DNA of 64,000 nt from Prochlorococcus sp. AG-347-K16 (GTDB taxonomy: Bacteria > Cyanobacteriota > Cyanobacteriia > PCC-6307 > Cyanobiaceae): assembly GCA_003281405.1 (NCBI GenBank), contig QCCD01000001.1:185494-249493 (forward strand). Direction: 5' to 3'. The position numbers and the translations under genes are program-made. Shown here piece after piece: positions 1-9,341 of the stretch; position 1 is the first letter of the stretch, and each line of letters begins with the position of its first letter. Under the pieces are notes generated by a model that had not been told where the DNA came from, did no database searches, and saw only the letters and a list, made by a program, of their open reading frames with translations.

Positions 1-770
1 AATCTCTGTAAAGCTTGTCTATCCCTTCTAAGATCAATATCATGTTTAACTAGAAATTTTTCTGCAAGCCAATCAACTATTTTTGAATCAAAATTGTTTC
101 CACCTAGCTGGGTATCACCACAAGTGGCTTTCACATCAAATACACCATTAGAAATTTTTAATAATGAAACATCAAATGTTCCTCCTCCTAAATCAAAAAC
201 CAAAACATTATTAGAAGAACTTTTTTCAAAACCATAAGCTAGAGCAGCAGCAGTAGGTTCATTTAGAATTCTATCTACTTTAATACCAGCTAATATTGCA
301 GAATCCTTTGTAGCTTGCCTTTGAGATTCATTAAAGTAAGCAGGGACAGTAATAACCGCAGAATCAACAGTATCTCCAAGATAAGTTTCAGCATCATTAA
401 TTAATTTTCTAATCAATGAGCTAACTAATTCTTCTGGTGCATACTCTCGTTCTGTATTTGGACTAAGAACCCTAACGCTTCCATTGGAATTAGCCTTAAC
501 GTTATAAGGAACAGAAATACTATTCTCATCTAATTCATCCCAGTCACTACCAATAAATCGTTTAAGGTTATAAAAGGTATTCTTAGGATTTAGAACAAGT
601 TGTCTTCTCGCTTGGTCTCCTATTACTATTTCCTTGTCTTTTGTAAATCCAACTATTGAAGGTGTAGTTCTAGAACCTTCAGAGTTTGCAATAACAATTG
701 GACGTCCAGCTTCTATCACTCCGACAACAGAGTTAGTAGTACCTAAATCAATTCCAACTATTTGCCCCAT
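1..770 (-). CDS. dnaK: DnaK-type Hsp70 chaperone, 5' part only (runs off the window)
   Basis: ATP-dependent cytosolic Hsp70 chaperone that binds unfolded polypeptides together with DnaJ and GrpE. Translating the minus strand from the ATG at 768-770 gives about 256 residues of the nucleotide-binding domain, including the phosphate-1 motif GIDLGTTNS at the N-terminus, EPTAAALAYG and the phosphate-2 motif DLGGGTFDVS. The reading frame is open to the window edge, so the rest of the ATPase domain and the whole substrate-binding domain lie outside. Cyanobacteria carry several dnaK paralogues; which one this is cannot be decided from this fragment. No CIRCE-type inverted repeat (TTAGCACTC-N9-GAGTGCTAA) was seen in the 213 bases upstream. 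Confidence 0.95.
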   Translation of the reverse strand, partial: MGQIVGIDLGTTNSVVGVIEAGRPIVIANSEGSRTTPSIVGFTKDKEIVIGDQARRQLVLNPKNTFYNLKRFIGSDWDELDENSISVPYNVKANSNGSVRVLSPNTEREYAPEELVSSLIRKLINDAETYLGDTVDSAVITVPAYFNESQRQATKDSAILAGIKVDRILNEPTAAALAYGFEKSSSNNVLVFDLGGGTFDVSLLKISNGVFDVKATCGDTQLGGNNFDSKIVDWLAEKFLVKHDIDLRRDRQALQR

Positions 771-983
771 GATTTTAGATCGCTAAATTAAAGCAAAATT
801 TACTAATAATTTAATTAATTTTTATCTTAGATATTTACATATAATAGTAAAAATCAAATATTTTCAACTTAATTTAAATAAATAAGATTATTTATAACTA
901 GTCAAAAAGATTACTATTTATTTTAAAAGATTTTTTATCGACAAAGGTGTTGATGTATTTAACCAAAATAAACTAATATAAAA

Positions 984-1070
984 CGGAGAGAGAGGGATTC
1001 GAACCCTCGATAAAGTTGCCCCTATACAGCATTTCCAGTGCTGCGCCTTCAACCACTCGGCCACCTCTCC
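984..1070 (-). tRNA. tRNA-Ser (anticodon GGA)
   Basis: On the minus strand an 87-nt class II tRNA folds from 1070 to 984. The 7-bp acceptor stem GGAGAGG pairs with TCTCTCC (one G-U). The anticodon stem CAGCA/TGCTG encloses loop CTGGAAA with anticodon GGA. A long variable arm typical of tRNA-Ser follows, then the T-loop TTCGAAT and discriminator base G. It reads UCU/UCC serine codons. CCA is not encoded. It lies between divergently oriented dnaK and the ferredoxin gene. Confidence 0.96.
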
Positions 1071-1119
1071 CAAGATAACTATTTTAACCCTTGATCATCC
1101 CATTTTAGAGGAAAGTTAT

Positions 1120-1494
1120 TTGAAAAAGACTTTCACAGTCACGATAAAAAACAAGGAAACCGGAAAGGTCTACCAAGAGCAGGTTAATAGTGATGATTAC
1201 ATACTTAAGGAATTTGAAAAGAAAGGTTTCAAACTTCCATTTTCATGTAGAAATGGTTGCTGTACAAGTTGTGCAGTTAAAATTAAATCTGGGACCTTAC
1301 AACAACCTGAAGCCATGGGCGTATCTCAGGCTTTAAAAGACAAAGGCTATGCACTTCTTTGTGTTGCTAAAGCGACTTCAGATCTTGAAGTAGAAACTAC
1401 ATATGAAGATGAAGTTTATGATTTACAATTTGGACAATATTTTGGGAGGGGAAATACAAGAGTTGCTCCACCCTGGGAATTTGAGGAAGATTAA
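1120..1494 (+). CDS. [2Fe-2S] ferredoxin with C-terminal extension
   Basis: Small soluble plant-type [2Fe-2S] electron carrier, 124 residues. The cluster ligands are C43, C48, C51 and C81, giving the family spacing C-x4-C-x2-C-x29-C. An additional cysteine, C47, sits next to a ligand. Photosynthetic PetF proteins are about 97-99 residues; this one has a tail of roughly 20 residues after the fold, rich in aromatic and acidic residues, like the extended FdC-type ferredoxins of cyanobacteria and plastids. The start is TTG at 1120, preceded by GAGGA at a suitable distance; no ATG is available. It is followed 5 bases later by the inositol-phosphatase-like gene, probably one transcript. The redox partner is unknown. 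Confidence 0.9.
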   Translation: MKKTFTVTIKNKETGKVYQEQVNSDDYILKEFEKKGFKLPFSCRNGCCTSCAVKIKSGTLQQPEAMGVSQALKDKGYALLCVAKATSDLEVETTYEDEVYDLQFGQYFGRGNTRVAPPWEFEED

Positions 1495-1499
1495 CTATC

Positions 1500-2348
1500 A
1501 TGTTTGAATTAAGTGAAATAGATGAACTTGCAAATCAATTAAATTTATCCATTTTGTATGAAATAGCTAAGAATTCAGCTCAAATTGGTAATGAAATTTT
1601 AAAAGTTAATTACAATAAAATTCAGAAAATATCATCGAAGGGTAGGAAGGGTGATCTAGTTACCAATGTAGATTTGGAAGTTGAAAATAAAATAAAAGAA
1701 TATTTATTAGAAAAGACACCAAATATATCTATAAATGCAGAGGAATCGGGTAAATTAACCAAATCTTCGGATTTAACGTGGTGTATAGACCCATTAGACG
1801 GTACAACAAATTATACCCATGGATATCCTTTTTTTGGGACTTCTATTGGTCTTGTATATAAAAATAAGCCAATTATAGGCGCTATATCAGTACCTTATTT
1901 AAATGAACTATATTCAGCCTGTATAGGTTTAGGCGCATTCTGCAATGATAGTGAACTTAAAGTATCGAATCCCTCTAATCTCTCTGATAGCTTACTTGTA
2001 ACTGGTTTCTCTTATGACAGATTTGAAACAGAGGACAATAATTATGCTGAATTTTGTTATTTAACACATAAAACTAGAGGTGTTAGAAGAGGAGGAGCAG
2101 CAGCAGTTGATCTAGCATTTGTTGCGGCAGGTAAGGTAGATGGATACTGGGAAAGAGGATTGGAGGTATGGGACCTAGCGGCCGGTGCTATTATTGTAAA
2201 AGAGGCTGGTGGTATTATTTCTGATTATCCATCAGGCGAATTTAATTTAAGTTCAGGAAGAATTTTAGCTTGTTCTCCCAGCCTTGAAAATGAATTAAAA
2301 AATGAACTATATAAAGTCTCTCCATTTAAAAAAATTCTCTATACCTAA
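1500..2348 (+). CDS. suhB: Inositol monophosphatase family protein (SuhB-like)
   Basis: Mg2+/Li+-sensitive phosphatase of the IMPase/FBPase superfamily, 282 residues, usual family length. Motif A is present as NAEES (79-83) followed by DPLDGTTN (97-104), and motif B as WDLAAGA at 224-230, giving the metal ligands E81/E82, D97, D100 and D225. Substrates across the family include inositol-1-phosphate, 3'-phosphoadenosine 5'-phosphate, histidinol phosphate and fructose-1,6-bisphosphate. The hisZ gene directly downstream makes a histidinol-phosphatase role conceivable, but that is inference. It starts at an ATG 5 bases after the ferredoxin stop. Confidence 0.88.
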   Translation: MFELSEIDELANQLNLSILYEIAKNSAQIGNEILKVNYNKIQKISSKGRKGDLVTNVDLEVENKIKEYLLEKTPNISINAEESGKLTKSSDLTWCIDPLDGTTNYTHGYPFFGTSIGLVYKNKPIIGAISVPYLNELYSACIGLGAFCNDSELKVSNPSNLSDSLLVTGFSYDRFETEDNNYAEFCYLTHKTRGVRRGGAAAVDLAFVAAGKVDGYWERGLEVWDLAAGAIIVKEAGGIISDYPSGEFNLSSGRILACSPSLENELKNELYKVSPFKKILYT

Positions 2349-2366
2349 AATTAATAAAATATTAAA

Positions 2367-3518
2367 ATGACAGATATTAAGGAAATTAAATTAGTCGATG
2401 TAAAAAATAACTCAAACATCATAAATAATTTAAATATTATTTATAAACTATGGGGCTATGAAGAGGTTTCACCCTCATTTATAAATACTTTAGAGACAAT
2501 AAAAGGCGGTGGAGTTATTGACGAAAAGCAAGTTGTAGGAATAGTAAGTAATAATTCATTATGTCTTAGGCCAGAAATGACAACATCAATTGTTAAATTG
2601 TCATCTACTAGATTAATAAATAAGAAAAGACCTGTAAGATTATTCACCAATGGCATGGTTTTTGATAAAAAACAAAATAATAAAAATTCATTTAAGTTAC
2701 AAGAAAAATTGCAGAGTGGAATTGAATTAATTGGATATGATACTAAATACCCAGAAATTGAAGTTATTAATATTTTGTTTGATTCAATCGACAATATTAA
2801 TTTGAAGGATGGTTGTAATTTATTTCTACTAGTAAGCACAACAAAAATAATGGATTTAATCTTAAGTAAATATAAGAATAATAATTTTGAAGAAATTAAG
2901 AAAAGTCTGGTTAATTTTGATCAAGATAATTTATCTAAATTAGGAATAGATGAAGATGATAAATATATTCTTAAAGATCTTTTATTCACACGAGGAGAGC
3001 CAATCTCAATATTAAAAAAATTAAAAACTATATATGGTACGAGTAAAACATTAGATGACTTAAATTTCTTATTTGAAACATTATCAAAAATATCAAAAAA
3101 ATATGGTGTTAAATTACAACTTGATCCCACCTTTCAACCTCACTTGAATTTATATGAAGGAATAGTTTTTCAACTAATAGGGGATAATGGTAAAAATAAA
3201 AGCGTCATCGCAAAAGGTGGAAGATATGATGAGTTAGTAAGATCCTTTAGTCCTAATGAGAAAATATTTAATGGGATTGGATTTACAGTTTCAGTAGACA
3301 TTTTAAGAAATTTAATTAAGGAAGAAAAGACAGATAAAAAAAAGATTTTATTGATGTTTAAAGATTCTTATTTGTTAGAAAAAGCTATGAATGAACAAAA
3401 ATTACAACAGAAAAAAGGAAATATTGCTGTCTTACATTTAAATCCATGTGATGACTTGGCTAAAGCCAATCAAATTATGAAAGAAAATAATTGTAGTGAT
3501 ATTTTATGGGTTAAATAA
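2367..3518 (+). CDS. hisZ: HisZ, ATP phosphoribosyltransferase regulatory subunit
   Basis: Catalytically inactive class II aminoacyl-tRNA-synthetase paralogue that partners short-form HisG in the first step of histidine synthesis. The 383 residues keep the HisRS-like core: the motif 2 region with CLRPEMTTSIVKL near residues 66-78, a region around RLFTNGMVFD, and the motif 3-like AKGGRYDELVRSF followed by GIGFTVSVDIL. Genuine HisRS anticodon-binding features are lacking, and the C-terminal third is short. Very AT-rich and lysine/asparagine-rich like its neighbours. It follows the SuhB-like gene by 18 bases, consistent with co-transcription. Confidence 0.85.
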   Translation: MTDIKEIKLVDVKNNSNIINNLNIIYKLWGYEEVSPSFINTLETIKGGGVIDEKQVVGIVSNNSLCLRPEMTTSIVKLSSTRLINKKRPVRLFTNGMVFDKKQNNKNSFKLQEKLQSGIELIGYDTKYPEIEVINILFDSIDNINLKDGCNLFLLVSTTKIMDLILSKYKNNNFEEIKKSLVNFDQDNLSKLGIDEDDKYILKDLLFTRGEPISILKKLKTIYGTSKTLDDLNFLFETLSKISKKYGVKLQLDPTFQPHLNLYEGIVFQLIGDNGKNKSVIAKGGRYDELVRSFSPNEKIFNGIGFTVSVDILRNLIKEEKTDKKKILLMFKDSYLLEKAMNEQKLQQKKGNIAVLHLNPCDDLAKANQIMKENNCSDILWVK

Positions 3519-3554
3519 AACCTTTTAATACTATATTTAGTTTTTAAATTCAAA

Positions 3555-3570
3555 TATTGTTCGGACAATA
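3555..3570. other. Short perfect inverted repeat upstream of htpG
   Basis: The sequence TATTGT-TCGG-ACAATA is a perfect 6-bp inverted repeat with a 4-base spacer, lying in the 117-base gap between hisZ and htpG. There is no T-tract after it, so it is a poor rho-independent terminator. It could be an operator or an mRNA hairpin in the htpG leader. Function is unknown. Confidence 0.35.
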
Positions 3571-3635
3571 CTCCTAATTAAACTTGATTAACTAGTTTTT
3601 ACGAAATAAGATTTAATATGTTTGATTTTTTTTAA

Positions 3636-5540
3636 ATGGAAAAAGGCGAAATTCGTATTAATACAGAAAATATTTTCCCAATTATCAAGAAGGCAGTATA
3701 TTCTGACCATGAAATCTTTTTAAGAGAACTTGTTAGTAATGGTGTTGACGCAATTAGTAAAAGAAGAATGGCTTCTATGGCAGGTGATTGCGAGAATAAT
3801 GAAGAGGCTCAAGTAAAAATAACAATTAACCGTGAAAAAAAGACGCTAACAATTTCCGATAATGGAATTGGAATGAATGATGAAGAAATTAAAAAGTATA
3901 TAAATCAAGTAGCATTCTCTAGCGCAGAAGAATTTCTAACAAAATACAAAAAAGATAATGATGAATTCATAGGTCATTTTGGACTAGGTTTTTATTCAAG
4001 TTTCATGGTGGCAGATAGAGTTGATATATTAACTAAGTCGGCAATTGGGGAATCAAAAGCTTTCAAATGGTCTTGTGATGGATCGCCAAATTTCACGTTA
4101 GAGGAATCAGAAAGAGAGACAATTGGTACAGATGTTATTCTTCACCTACTTGAAGAAGAAAAAGAGTTTATCGAGCCTGAAAGGATTAAATCACTAATAA
4201 AAAAATATTGTGATTTTATGCCAATAGATGTGTTATTAGAAGGAGAGACAATAAATAAGAAAAATCCTCCTTGGAGAAAACAACCTAGTGAATTAAAAGA
4301 TGAAGATTATATTGAGTTATATAAATACCTTTATCCTTTCCAGGGAGATCCACTTTTATGGATTCATCTAAATACAGATTACCCATATGACATACAGGGG
4401 ATATTGTATTTTCCAAAGTTGTCAGGAAGAGCCGATTGGGAAAAAGGAGAAATAAAACTATTTTGCAATCAGGTATTCGTAAGCGATTCAATTAAAGAGA
4501 TAGTACCAAAATACCTTTTACCTCTAAGAGGAGTTATTGACTCTACAGATATACCCCTAAACGTTAGTAGAAGTGCATTACAAACAGATAGAAAAGTAAG
4601 GTCCATATCATCATTTATCTCAAAAAAAATCGCTAATAAACTGAAGGATTTGATAAAGAACTCTCCAGAATTTTATGCAGAAATTTGGGATTCAATTTCT
4701 GCTTTTATTAAAATTGGTGCTATCGAAGATGAAAAATTTGCTGAATTAGTCAATAACAGTATAATTTTCGAAACAATAATAAATTCTGAGAAAGACTTAA
4801 CTAAAGATATTGAAACTAAAACTCTTATCAAATCTAATGATAAATATTTCACAACTTTGGCAAATTATAAAGAACGAAATAACATAACTGATTCTAAAAA
4901 AATAATTTACTGTTCAGATTCGATTGCTCAGTCAATCGCATTAAATATCTGCTTATCTGATAACAAAGAAGTTATTAAATCAGATCCCTTAATTGATGCA
5001 CAATTTCTTCCTTGGTTAGAAAGTAAAAACGAAGATTATCAGTTTCAAAGAGTTGATTCAGAAATAAATGAACTTGACGATAAAGAATCTAATGAAATTA
5101 TAGATAAGGATGGCAAATCAAATACAGAAAATCTTAAAGATACTATTGTAAAAGCACTTAACAACGAAAAAGTAACAGTTAAAGTTCAGTCACTTTCAAG
5201 TAAAGGTGCACCACCAGCGATGATCTTGCTTCCAGAGCAAATGAGAAGAATTAATGATATGGGTGCTTACATGGAGCAAAAGATGCCTGCTTTACCTGAA
5301 TATCATGTGCTTTTAATTAACAAGGAACATCCTCTTATTGTTGGCCTTAATAAAATTACAGGCAATAAAATAATTATTGATAAAAAAGACCCTAAAGAAA
5401 ATCCATTGGCATCTAAAATTGCAAATCATGTTTACGATATGGCTAAACTATCTGTTGGAGGATTAGATCAAGAACAGATTATTAATTTACAAAATAATAA
5501 CGCCGATTTAATTTCAGAATTGCTTAATTCAACAAATTGA
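3636..5540 (+). CDS. htpG: HtpG, Hsp90-family chaperone
   Basis: Cytosolic ATP-dependent chaperone of the bacterial Hsp90 family, 634 residues, full length. The GHKL ATP-binding domain is N-terminal: catalytic E31 and N35 in ELVSNGVDA, the adenine-binding DNGIGM at 75-80 and the lid GHFGLGFYSSF beginning at 113. The middle domain holds the conserved NVSRSALQTD segment carrying the gamma-phosphate-contacting arginine, and a dimerisation domain follows. ATG at 3636 follows a 117-base gap containing a short inverted repeat, suggesting its own promoter. rpmB follows 39 bases after the stop. Confidence 0.96.
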   Translation: MEKGEIRINTENIFPIIKKAVYSDHEIFLRELVSNGVDAISKRRMASMAGDCENNEEAQVKITINREKKTLTISDNGIGMNDEEIKKYINQVAFSSAEEFLTKYKKDNDEFIGHFGLGFYSSFMVADRVDILTKSAIGESKAFKWSCDGSPNFTLEESERETIGTDVILHLLEEEKEFIEPERIKSLIKKYCDFMPIDVLLEGETINKKNPPWRKQPSELKDEDYIELYKYLYPFQGDPLLWIHLNTDYPYDIQGILYFPKLSGRADWEKGEIKLFCNQVFVSDSIKEIVPKYLLPLRGVIDSTDIPLNVSRSALQTDRKVRSISSFISKKIANKLKDLIKNSPEFYAEIWDSISAFIKIGAIEDEKFAELVNNSIIFETIINSEKDLTKDIETKTLIKSNDKYFTTLANYKERNNITDSKKIIYCSDSIAQSIALNICLSDNKEVIKSDPLIDAQFLPWLESKNEDYQFQRVDSEINELDDKESNEIIDKDGKSNTENLKDTIVKALNNEKVTVKVQSLSSKGAPPAMILLPEQMRRINDMGAYMEQKMPALPEYHVLLINKEHPLIVGLNKITGNKIIIDKKDPKENPLASKIANHVYDMAKLSVGGLDQEQIINLQNNNADLISELLNSTN

Positions 5541-5579
5541 GTCGTGTGTTAAAATTTTTATAGATATAACTCAAAAAAT

Positions 5580-5816
5580 ATGTCAAGAGTATGCGAACTG
5601 ACCGGAGCAAAAGCTAATAATGGGATGGCTGTTAGTCACTCACATATTCGTACAAAAAAATTGCAACAAGTTAATCTCCAAAAAAGGAGACTTTGGTGGG
5701 AAGAAGGGAAAAAATGGGTAAATATAAAAATTAGTACCAAAGCACTAAAATCTATACAAAAAGTGGGATTAGATAAATTTGCTAAATCAAATGGAGTTGA
5801 TTTAAAAAAATTCTAA
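5580..5816 (+). CDS. rpmB: 50S ribosomal protein L28
   Basis: Structural protein of the large ribosomal subunit, 78 residues, normal length. It begins [10 protein letters not shown] and has the family's [15 protein letters not shown] stretch, followed by the basic [13 protein letters not shown] segment. The C-terminus [15 protein letters not shown] is typical of cyanobacterial L28. It sits between htpG and the exported peroxiredoxin gene, which begins almost immediately after the stop codon. Confidence 0.96.
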   Translation: MSRVCELTGAKANNGMAVSHSHIRTKKLQQVNLQKRRLWWEEGKKWVNIKISTKALKSIQKVGLDKFAKSNGVDLKKF

Positions 5817-5821
5817 ATTTG

Positions 5822-6355
5822 ATGAGAAATTTAGTCGTAAATATATTAACATCACTTATTCTTATAATTAATTGTAATTCAGCAATAGCTTTCGATTTTG
5901 CTCCAGAAGTTGGAGATATGGCTCCAAACTTTCATTTAGAAGGTTTTAATAAAAACATAAAATCAAAAAAAATATGGGAATTAAATGATTTTCAAGGTAA
6001 ATGGCTTGTTATGTATTTTTATCCAAAGGACTTTACAGCAGGTTGCACTCTTGAAGCTAAAGGTTTTTCTGAATTAAAAAAGGATTTTTCAAAATATAAT
6101 GCAGAAATTGTTGGGATTAGTGCTGATAATCAAGATTCTCATGAAAGTTTCTGCAGCGAAAAATCCATAAACTACACTTTATTATCTGATCCTGAAGGAA
6201 TTATTAGCGATAAATATGGTTCTTGGATTCCTCCATTTTCAGATAGAAATACTTTTTTGATTTCTCCAGAAGGGGAAATTTCTTATAGATGGATAAGTGT
6301 TTTACCTATAAATCATGCTAAGGAAGTACTAAGTGTACTAAAGAAAAAAATATAA
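5822..6355 (+). CDS. Exported peroxiredoxin (BCP/PrxQ type)
   Basis: Thiol peroxidase that reduces hydrogen peroxide or alkyl hydroperoxides. A thioredoxin fold of the AhpC/TSA-BCP class follows a hydrophobic N-terminal signal segment (residues about 3-23, likely cleaved after AIA), so it probably acts in the thylakoid lumen or periplasm. The peroxidatic Cys is C75 in FTAGCTLEA; BCP/PrxQ proteins often have a resolving Cys five residues later, but K80 is there instead, leaving C111 as the only other candidate in the mature protein. ATG at 5822 is preferred; a TTG immediately before it (5819) would add one residue. It directly precedes the DUF2499 gene. Confidence 0.87.
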   Translation: MRNLVVNILTSLILIINCNSAIAFDFAPEVGDMAPNFHLEGFNKNIKSKKIWELNDFQGKWLVMYFYPKDFTAGCTLEAKGFSELKKDFSKYNAEIVGISADNQDSHESFCSEKSINYTLLSDPEGIISDKYGSWIPPFSDRNTFLISPEGEISYRWISVLPINHAKEVLSVLKKKI

Positions 6356-6358
6356 ATT

Positions 6359-6661
6359 TTGCACGAGCTATCATTTGGAACTTGGTTAATTCATATCTCT
6401 TCAGTAATTGAATGGATATTTACAATCTTTGTCATATACAAAATTTCTACATATAAAAAATATAATTTATTTTTTTGGTTAAGTTTAGCTATGGTCCCAA
6501 ACTTAATAGGAGCCATGTGTGCGATTACCTGGCATATTTATGATAATCAAGATGCACTGTATGGATTAGTAACTCTTCAAGGGATATTTACATTTATAGG
6601 AAATTCAACATTAGCTCTAGCATCATTCACTATTTTTAAAAAGAAAGAGACTTATGAATGA
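6359..6661 (+). CDS. DUF2499 (Ycf49-like) membrane protein
   Basis: A 100-residue membrane protein resembling the DUF2499/Ycf49 family of cyanobacteria and plastids, identified from its HELSFGTWLIHISSVIEW opening and the LGAMC-type ITWH segment. Three hydrophobic helices are visible. Molecular function is not established. The start is a TTG at 6359, three bases after the peroxiredoxin stop. Its 3' end overlaps the next gene by 8 bases, and the two families commonly occur side by side, so they probably form a complex or act in one process. Confidence 0.8.
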   Translation: MHELSFGTWLIHISSVIEWIFTIFVIYKISTYKKYNLFFWLSLAMVPNLIGAMCAITWHIYDNQDALYGLVTLQGIFTFIGNSTLALASFTIFKKKETYE

Positions 6662-6989
6662 TTTATTTATAAAATTTATTGAAAAATTAGCTTCAATTGA
6701 TAACACATTATTGTTCGCAGTATCAATAATTCCATATGCAATATTTTTGTTTTACTTATATAAAATCAAATCTGTTAATAATTTTGTAAAAACAGGATTT
6801 TCCTTAACTGTTTTATTCGTGTTTATAACTATATTGGTATCTATTTTCACACTAAATTACTATGATAAAACCCTTGTTGAGGTTGACTTCCTGCATGGAA
6901 TTGCAGAATGCTTCCTAACGCTAAGTGATTTTGTTATTTTGCTTGGATTTATAAAGTTGTTAAATAGCTTAGAAGTAAACAACTCTTAA
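6654..6989 (+). CDS. DUF3593 membrane protein
   Basis: A 111-residue protein with about three transmembrane helices, resembling the cyanobacterial/plant DUF3593 family; landmarks are SIIPYAIFLFYLYK near residue 24 and FLHGIAECFLTLSD near residue 79. It starts at an ATG inside the end of the DUF2499 gene (8-base overlap), implying translational coupling. No biochemical function is known. The following psaK gene is separated by 66 bases and likely has its own promoter. Confidence 0.78.
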   Translation: MNDLFIKFIEKLASIDNTLLFAVSIIPYAIFLFYLYKIKSVNNFVKTGFSLTVLFVFITILVSIFTLNYYDKTLVEVDFLHGIAECFLTLSDFVILLGFIKLLNSLEVNNS

Positions 6990-7055
6990 GACCTTTTACA
7001 ATTTTGTGTTTTTTAGGTAAAAGTATTAGAGAATATATGAAAATAACGATTTTTT

Positions 7056-7316
7056 ATGTTTACTACATTATTTGCAGCTGCAGATCCAGCAACTTTTTCT
7101 TGGTCTCCAAAGTGTGCCGTCGTAATGATTGCATGTAATGTTTTTGCTTACGCAATTGCTAGAGCAACAATAAGAAAACCTAATGAAGGTTTTGAAATAC
7201 CTAATTCAAAATTCTATGGTGGTTTAAGTCACGCATCAGTTGTAGGTGCTAATTGCCTAGGTCATATTTTCGGAATTGGAGCAATCTTAGGATTAGCCTC
7301 AAGAGGTGTGTTATAA
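7056..7316 (+). CDS. psaK: Photosystem I subunit PsaK
   Basis: Peripheral intrinsic subunit of photosystem I that binds chlorophyll and stabilises the antenna edge of the complex in the thylakoid membrane. The 86 residues comprise a short N-terminal segment, two hydrophobic helices (about 18-37 and 59-82) and a cytoplasmic loop containing IRKPNEGFEIP, typical of PsaK. Cyanobacteria often carry two psaK copies with different light responses; only one is in this window. It converges on dxs with only 19 bases between the stops. Confidence 0.92.
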   Translation: MFTTLFAAADPATFSWSPKCAVVMIACNVFAYAIARATIRKPNEGFEIPNSKFYGGLSHASVVGANCLGHIFGIGAILGLASRGVL

Positions 7317-7335
7317 ATATTTATTTATTAAATTT

Positions 7336-9225
7336 TTAATTAACTAACTTAAATTTCTTAACAATTTTATCTGCCATCTGATCAGGTATAAGACCTAGTT
7401 TTTCTTTACTCTGATCAGGTGAAGCATGATCAACTAAAACATCAGGTATACCAATTCTGTATACAGGAATGTTTATTTCATTATCGTTAAATAATTCAAC
7501 TATTGCGGAACCAAATCCACCTATTAAGGTTCCTTCTTCCATGGTTACAACTTTTTGAATCTTACTGGCTAAAGGCATAATAAGATTTTTATCGAGAGGT
7601 TTAACAAATCTTGCATTAACAATACATGCATTAATGTGCATATTTTTTAAGATCTTTGCTGTTTCGATTGCTGAGGCAACCATTGAACCATAAGCAATAA
7701 TTAAAATATCTTCTCCTTCTTCAAGTATTTCAGCTTCGCCTATATTAAGAGGTTCCCAGCCCTCATCCATTACAGCCACTCCTAATCCAGAGCCTCTGGG
7801 TATTCTTAGAGCTGTAGGACCATTATGGTTTATTGAAGTTATTAACATTCTCTGTAATTCAGACTCATCCTTTGGAGCCATCAATACAAAATTTGGTATA
7901 GATCTCATATAACTGATATCGTACTGACCTTGGTGAGTAGGTCCGTCCGCTCCAACTATCCCAGCTCTATCAAGTACGAATGATACAGGTAAATTTTGTA
8001 TCCCTACATCATGAATTAATTGGTCGAAAGCACGTTGAAGAAAAGTACTATAAATAGCTACAACAGGTTTAAGACCATCGCAAGACATTCCTGCCGCAAG
8101 AGTAACTGCATGTTGTTCTGCTATTCCTACATCGATATATTGATCAGGTATATTTTTTTGCAATATGTCTAAACCAGTACCTGTAGCCATTGCTGCTGTA
8201 ATACCAACGACTTTGCTATCTTGCTCACATATTTTTAATAAGGTTTGACCAAATATTTTACTATAACTAACAGGTTTAGGTTTCTTTGATGGAATAGATT
8301 TCCCAGTTCTAAGATCAAATGCAGACTGTGCATGATATCCAACCTGATCAGCTTCTGCATATGGGTAACCCTTCCCTTTTGTTGTGACAACATGAACAAG
8401 TACAGGTCTTTTAAGTTTATGAGCAGCGTTAAAGGTCTTAACTAAGTTGCCGATATCATGACCATCAATTGGACCCATATATGTAAATCCAAGTTCTTCA
8501 AAAACAGCTCCAACCTTAGGCACAGATAGTCGTCTAACGCTTCCTTTAATATTTTTGAGTTCTTCTGGAATATCCTTACCAATTAAGGGAATATTTTTAA
8601 CACTTTCTTGAACACTATCTGACAAAAATTGCAATGGTGGACTTACTCTTACCTTATTTAAGTAAGTTGAAAGGGCTCCAACTGGAGGGGAAATAGACAT
8701 ATCATTATCATTCAATATTACGACTAAGGGAGTATTTGGTAAGTGACCTGCGTGATTTATAGCTTCTAATGCCATTCCTCCAGTTAGTGCTCCATCTCCA
8801 ATCACAGCGACACATTTATGGTTTTCACCTTTTCTATCTCTTGCAATTGCCATTCCTAAAGCTGCAGAAATAGATGTGCTTGCATGTCCAGCACCAAAAT
8901 GATCAAATTTACTTTCACTTCTTTTTAGATATCCAGCGACTCCATTTTGTTGTCTTAGAGAATCAAATTGACTGAAACGTCCTGTAATTAATTTATGAGG
9001 GTAACCTTGATGTCCTACATCCCAAACAACTTTGTCAAAATCAAGATCAAGAGTTTGATATAAAGCCAATGTCAACTCAACTACACCTAATCCAGGACCA
9101 AGATGTCCTCCACTAGTAGATACTACTTGTAGATGTCTTTCTCTAATTTGGCAAGCAATTTCCTCTAATTGTGAAACTGTTAAGCCATGAAGTTGATTAG
9201 GATGACTTAACTCACTTAAAAGCAT
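7336..9225 (-). CDS. dxs: 1-deoxy-D-xylulose-5-phosphate synthase
   Basis: Thiamine-diphosphate enzyme condensing pyruvate and glyceraldehyde-3-phosphate, the entry step of the MEP isoprenoid pathway that feeds carotenoids, the chlorophyll phytol tail and quinones. The 629-residue length is normal. The TPP/Mg motif runs from [18 protein letters not shown] to LNDNDMSIS, preceded by GHQGYPHK with a conserved histidine. The transketolase pyrimidine-binding domain ([12 protein letters not shown]) and the C-terminal domain follow. It is divergent from ilvA, with 116 bases between the starts. ispE of the same pathway is also in this window. Confidence 0.97.
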   Translation of the reverse strand: MLLSELSHPNQLHGLTVSQLEEIACQIRERHLQVVSTSGGHLGPGLGVVELTLALYQTLDLDFDKVVWDVGHQGYPHKLITGRFSQFDSLRQQNGVAGYLKRSESKFDHFGAGHASTSISAALGMAIARDRKGENHKCVAVIGDGALTGGMALEAINHAGHLPNTPLVVILNDNDMSISPPVGALSTYLNKVRVSPPLQFLSDSVQESVKNIPLIGKDIPEELKNIKGSVRRLSVPKVGAVFEELGFTYMGPIDGHDIGNLVKTFNAAHKLKRPVLVHVVTTKGKGYPYAEADQVGYHAQSAFDLRTGKSIPSKKPKPVSYSKIFGQTLLKICEQDSKVVGITAAMATGTGLDILQKNIPDQYIDVGIAEQHAVTLAAGMSCDGLKPVVAIYSTFLQRAFDQLIHDVGIQNLPVSFVLDRAGIVGADGPTHQGQYDISYMRSIPNFVLMAPKDESELQRMLITSINHNGPTALRIPRGSGLGVAVMDEGWEPLNIGEAEILEEGEDILIIAYGSMVASAIETAKILKNMHINACIVNARFVKPLDKNLIMPLASKIQKVVTMEEGTLIGGFGSAIVELFNDNEINIPVYRIGIPDVLVDHASPDQSKEKLGLIPDQMADKIVKKFKLVN

Positions 9226-9341
9226 TTAACAAAAATTGGTATCTATATAATCTAAAACGCCGAGGTGCAAAATGAGTATTTTTTTTGAAATAGATCATGT
9301 AATGTTTTATTAGATTAATAATTAATGCTAAAAATATATAT

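Noticed and set aside
2456..3130. Minus-strand frames of 127 and 69 codons
   Set aside because: Antisense to hisZ; no start context or domain.
6985..7026. CTTTTAC...GTAAAAG inverted repeat before psaK as a terminator
   Set aside because: Loop of about 17 bases, A/T-only pairing at the ends and no T-tract; not distinguishable from background.
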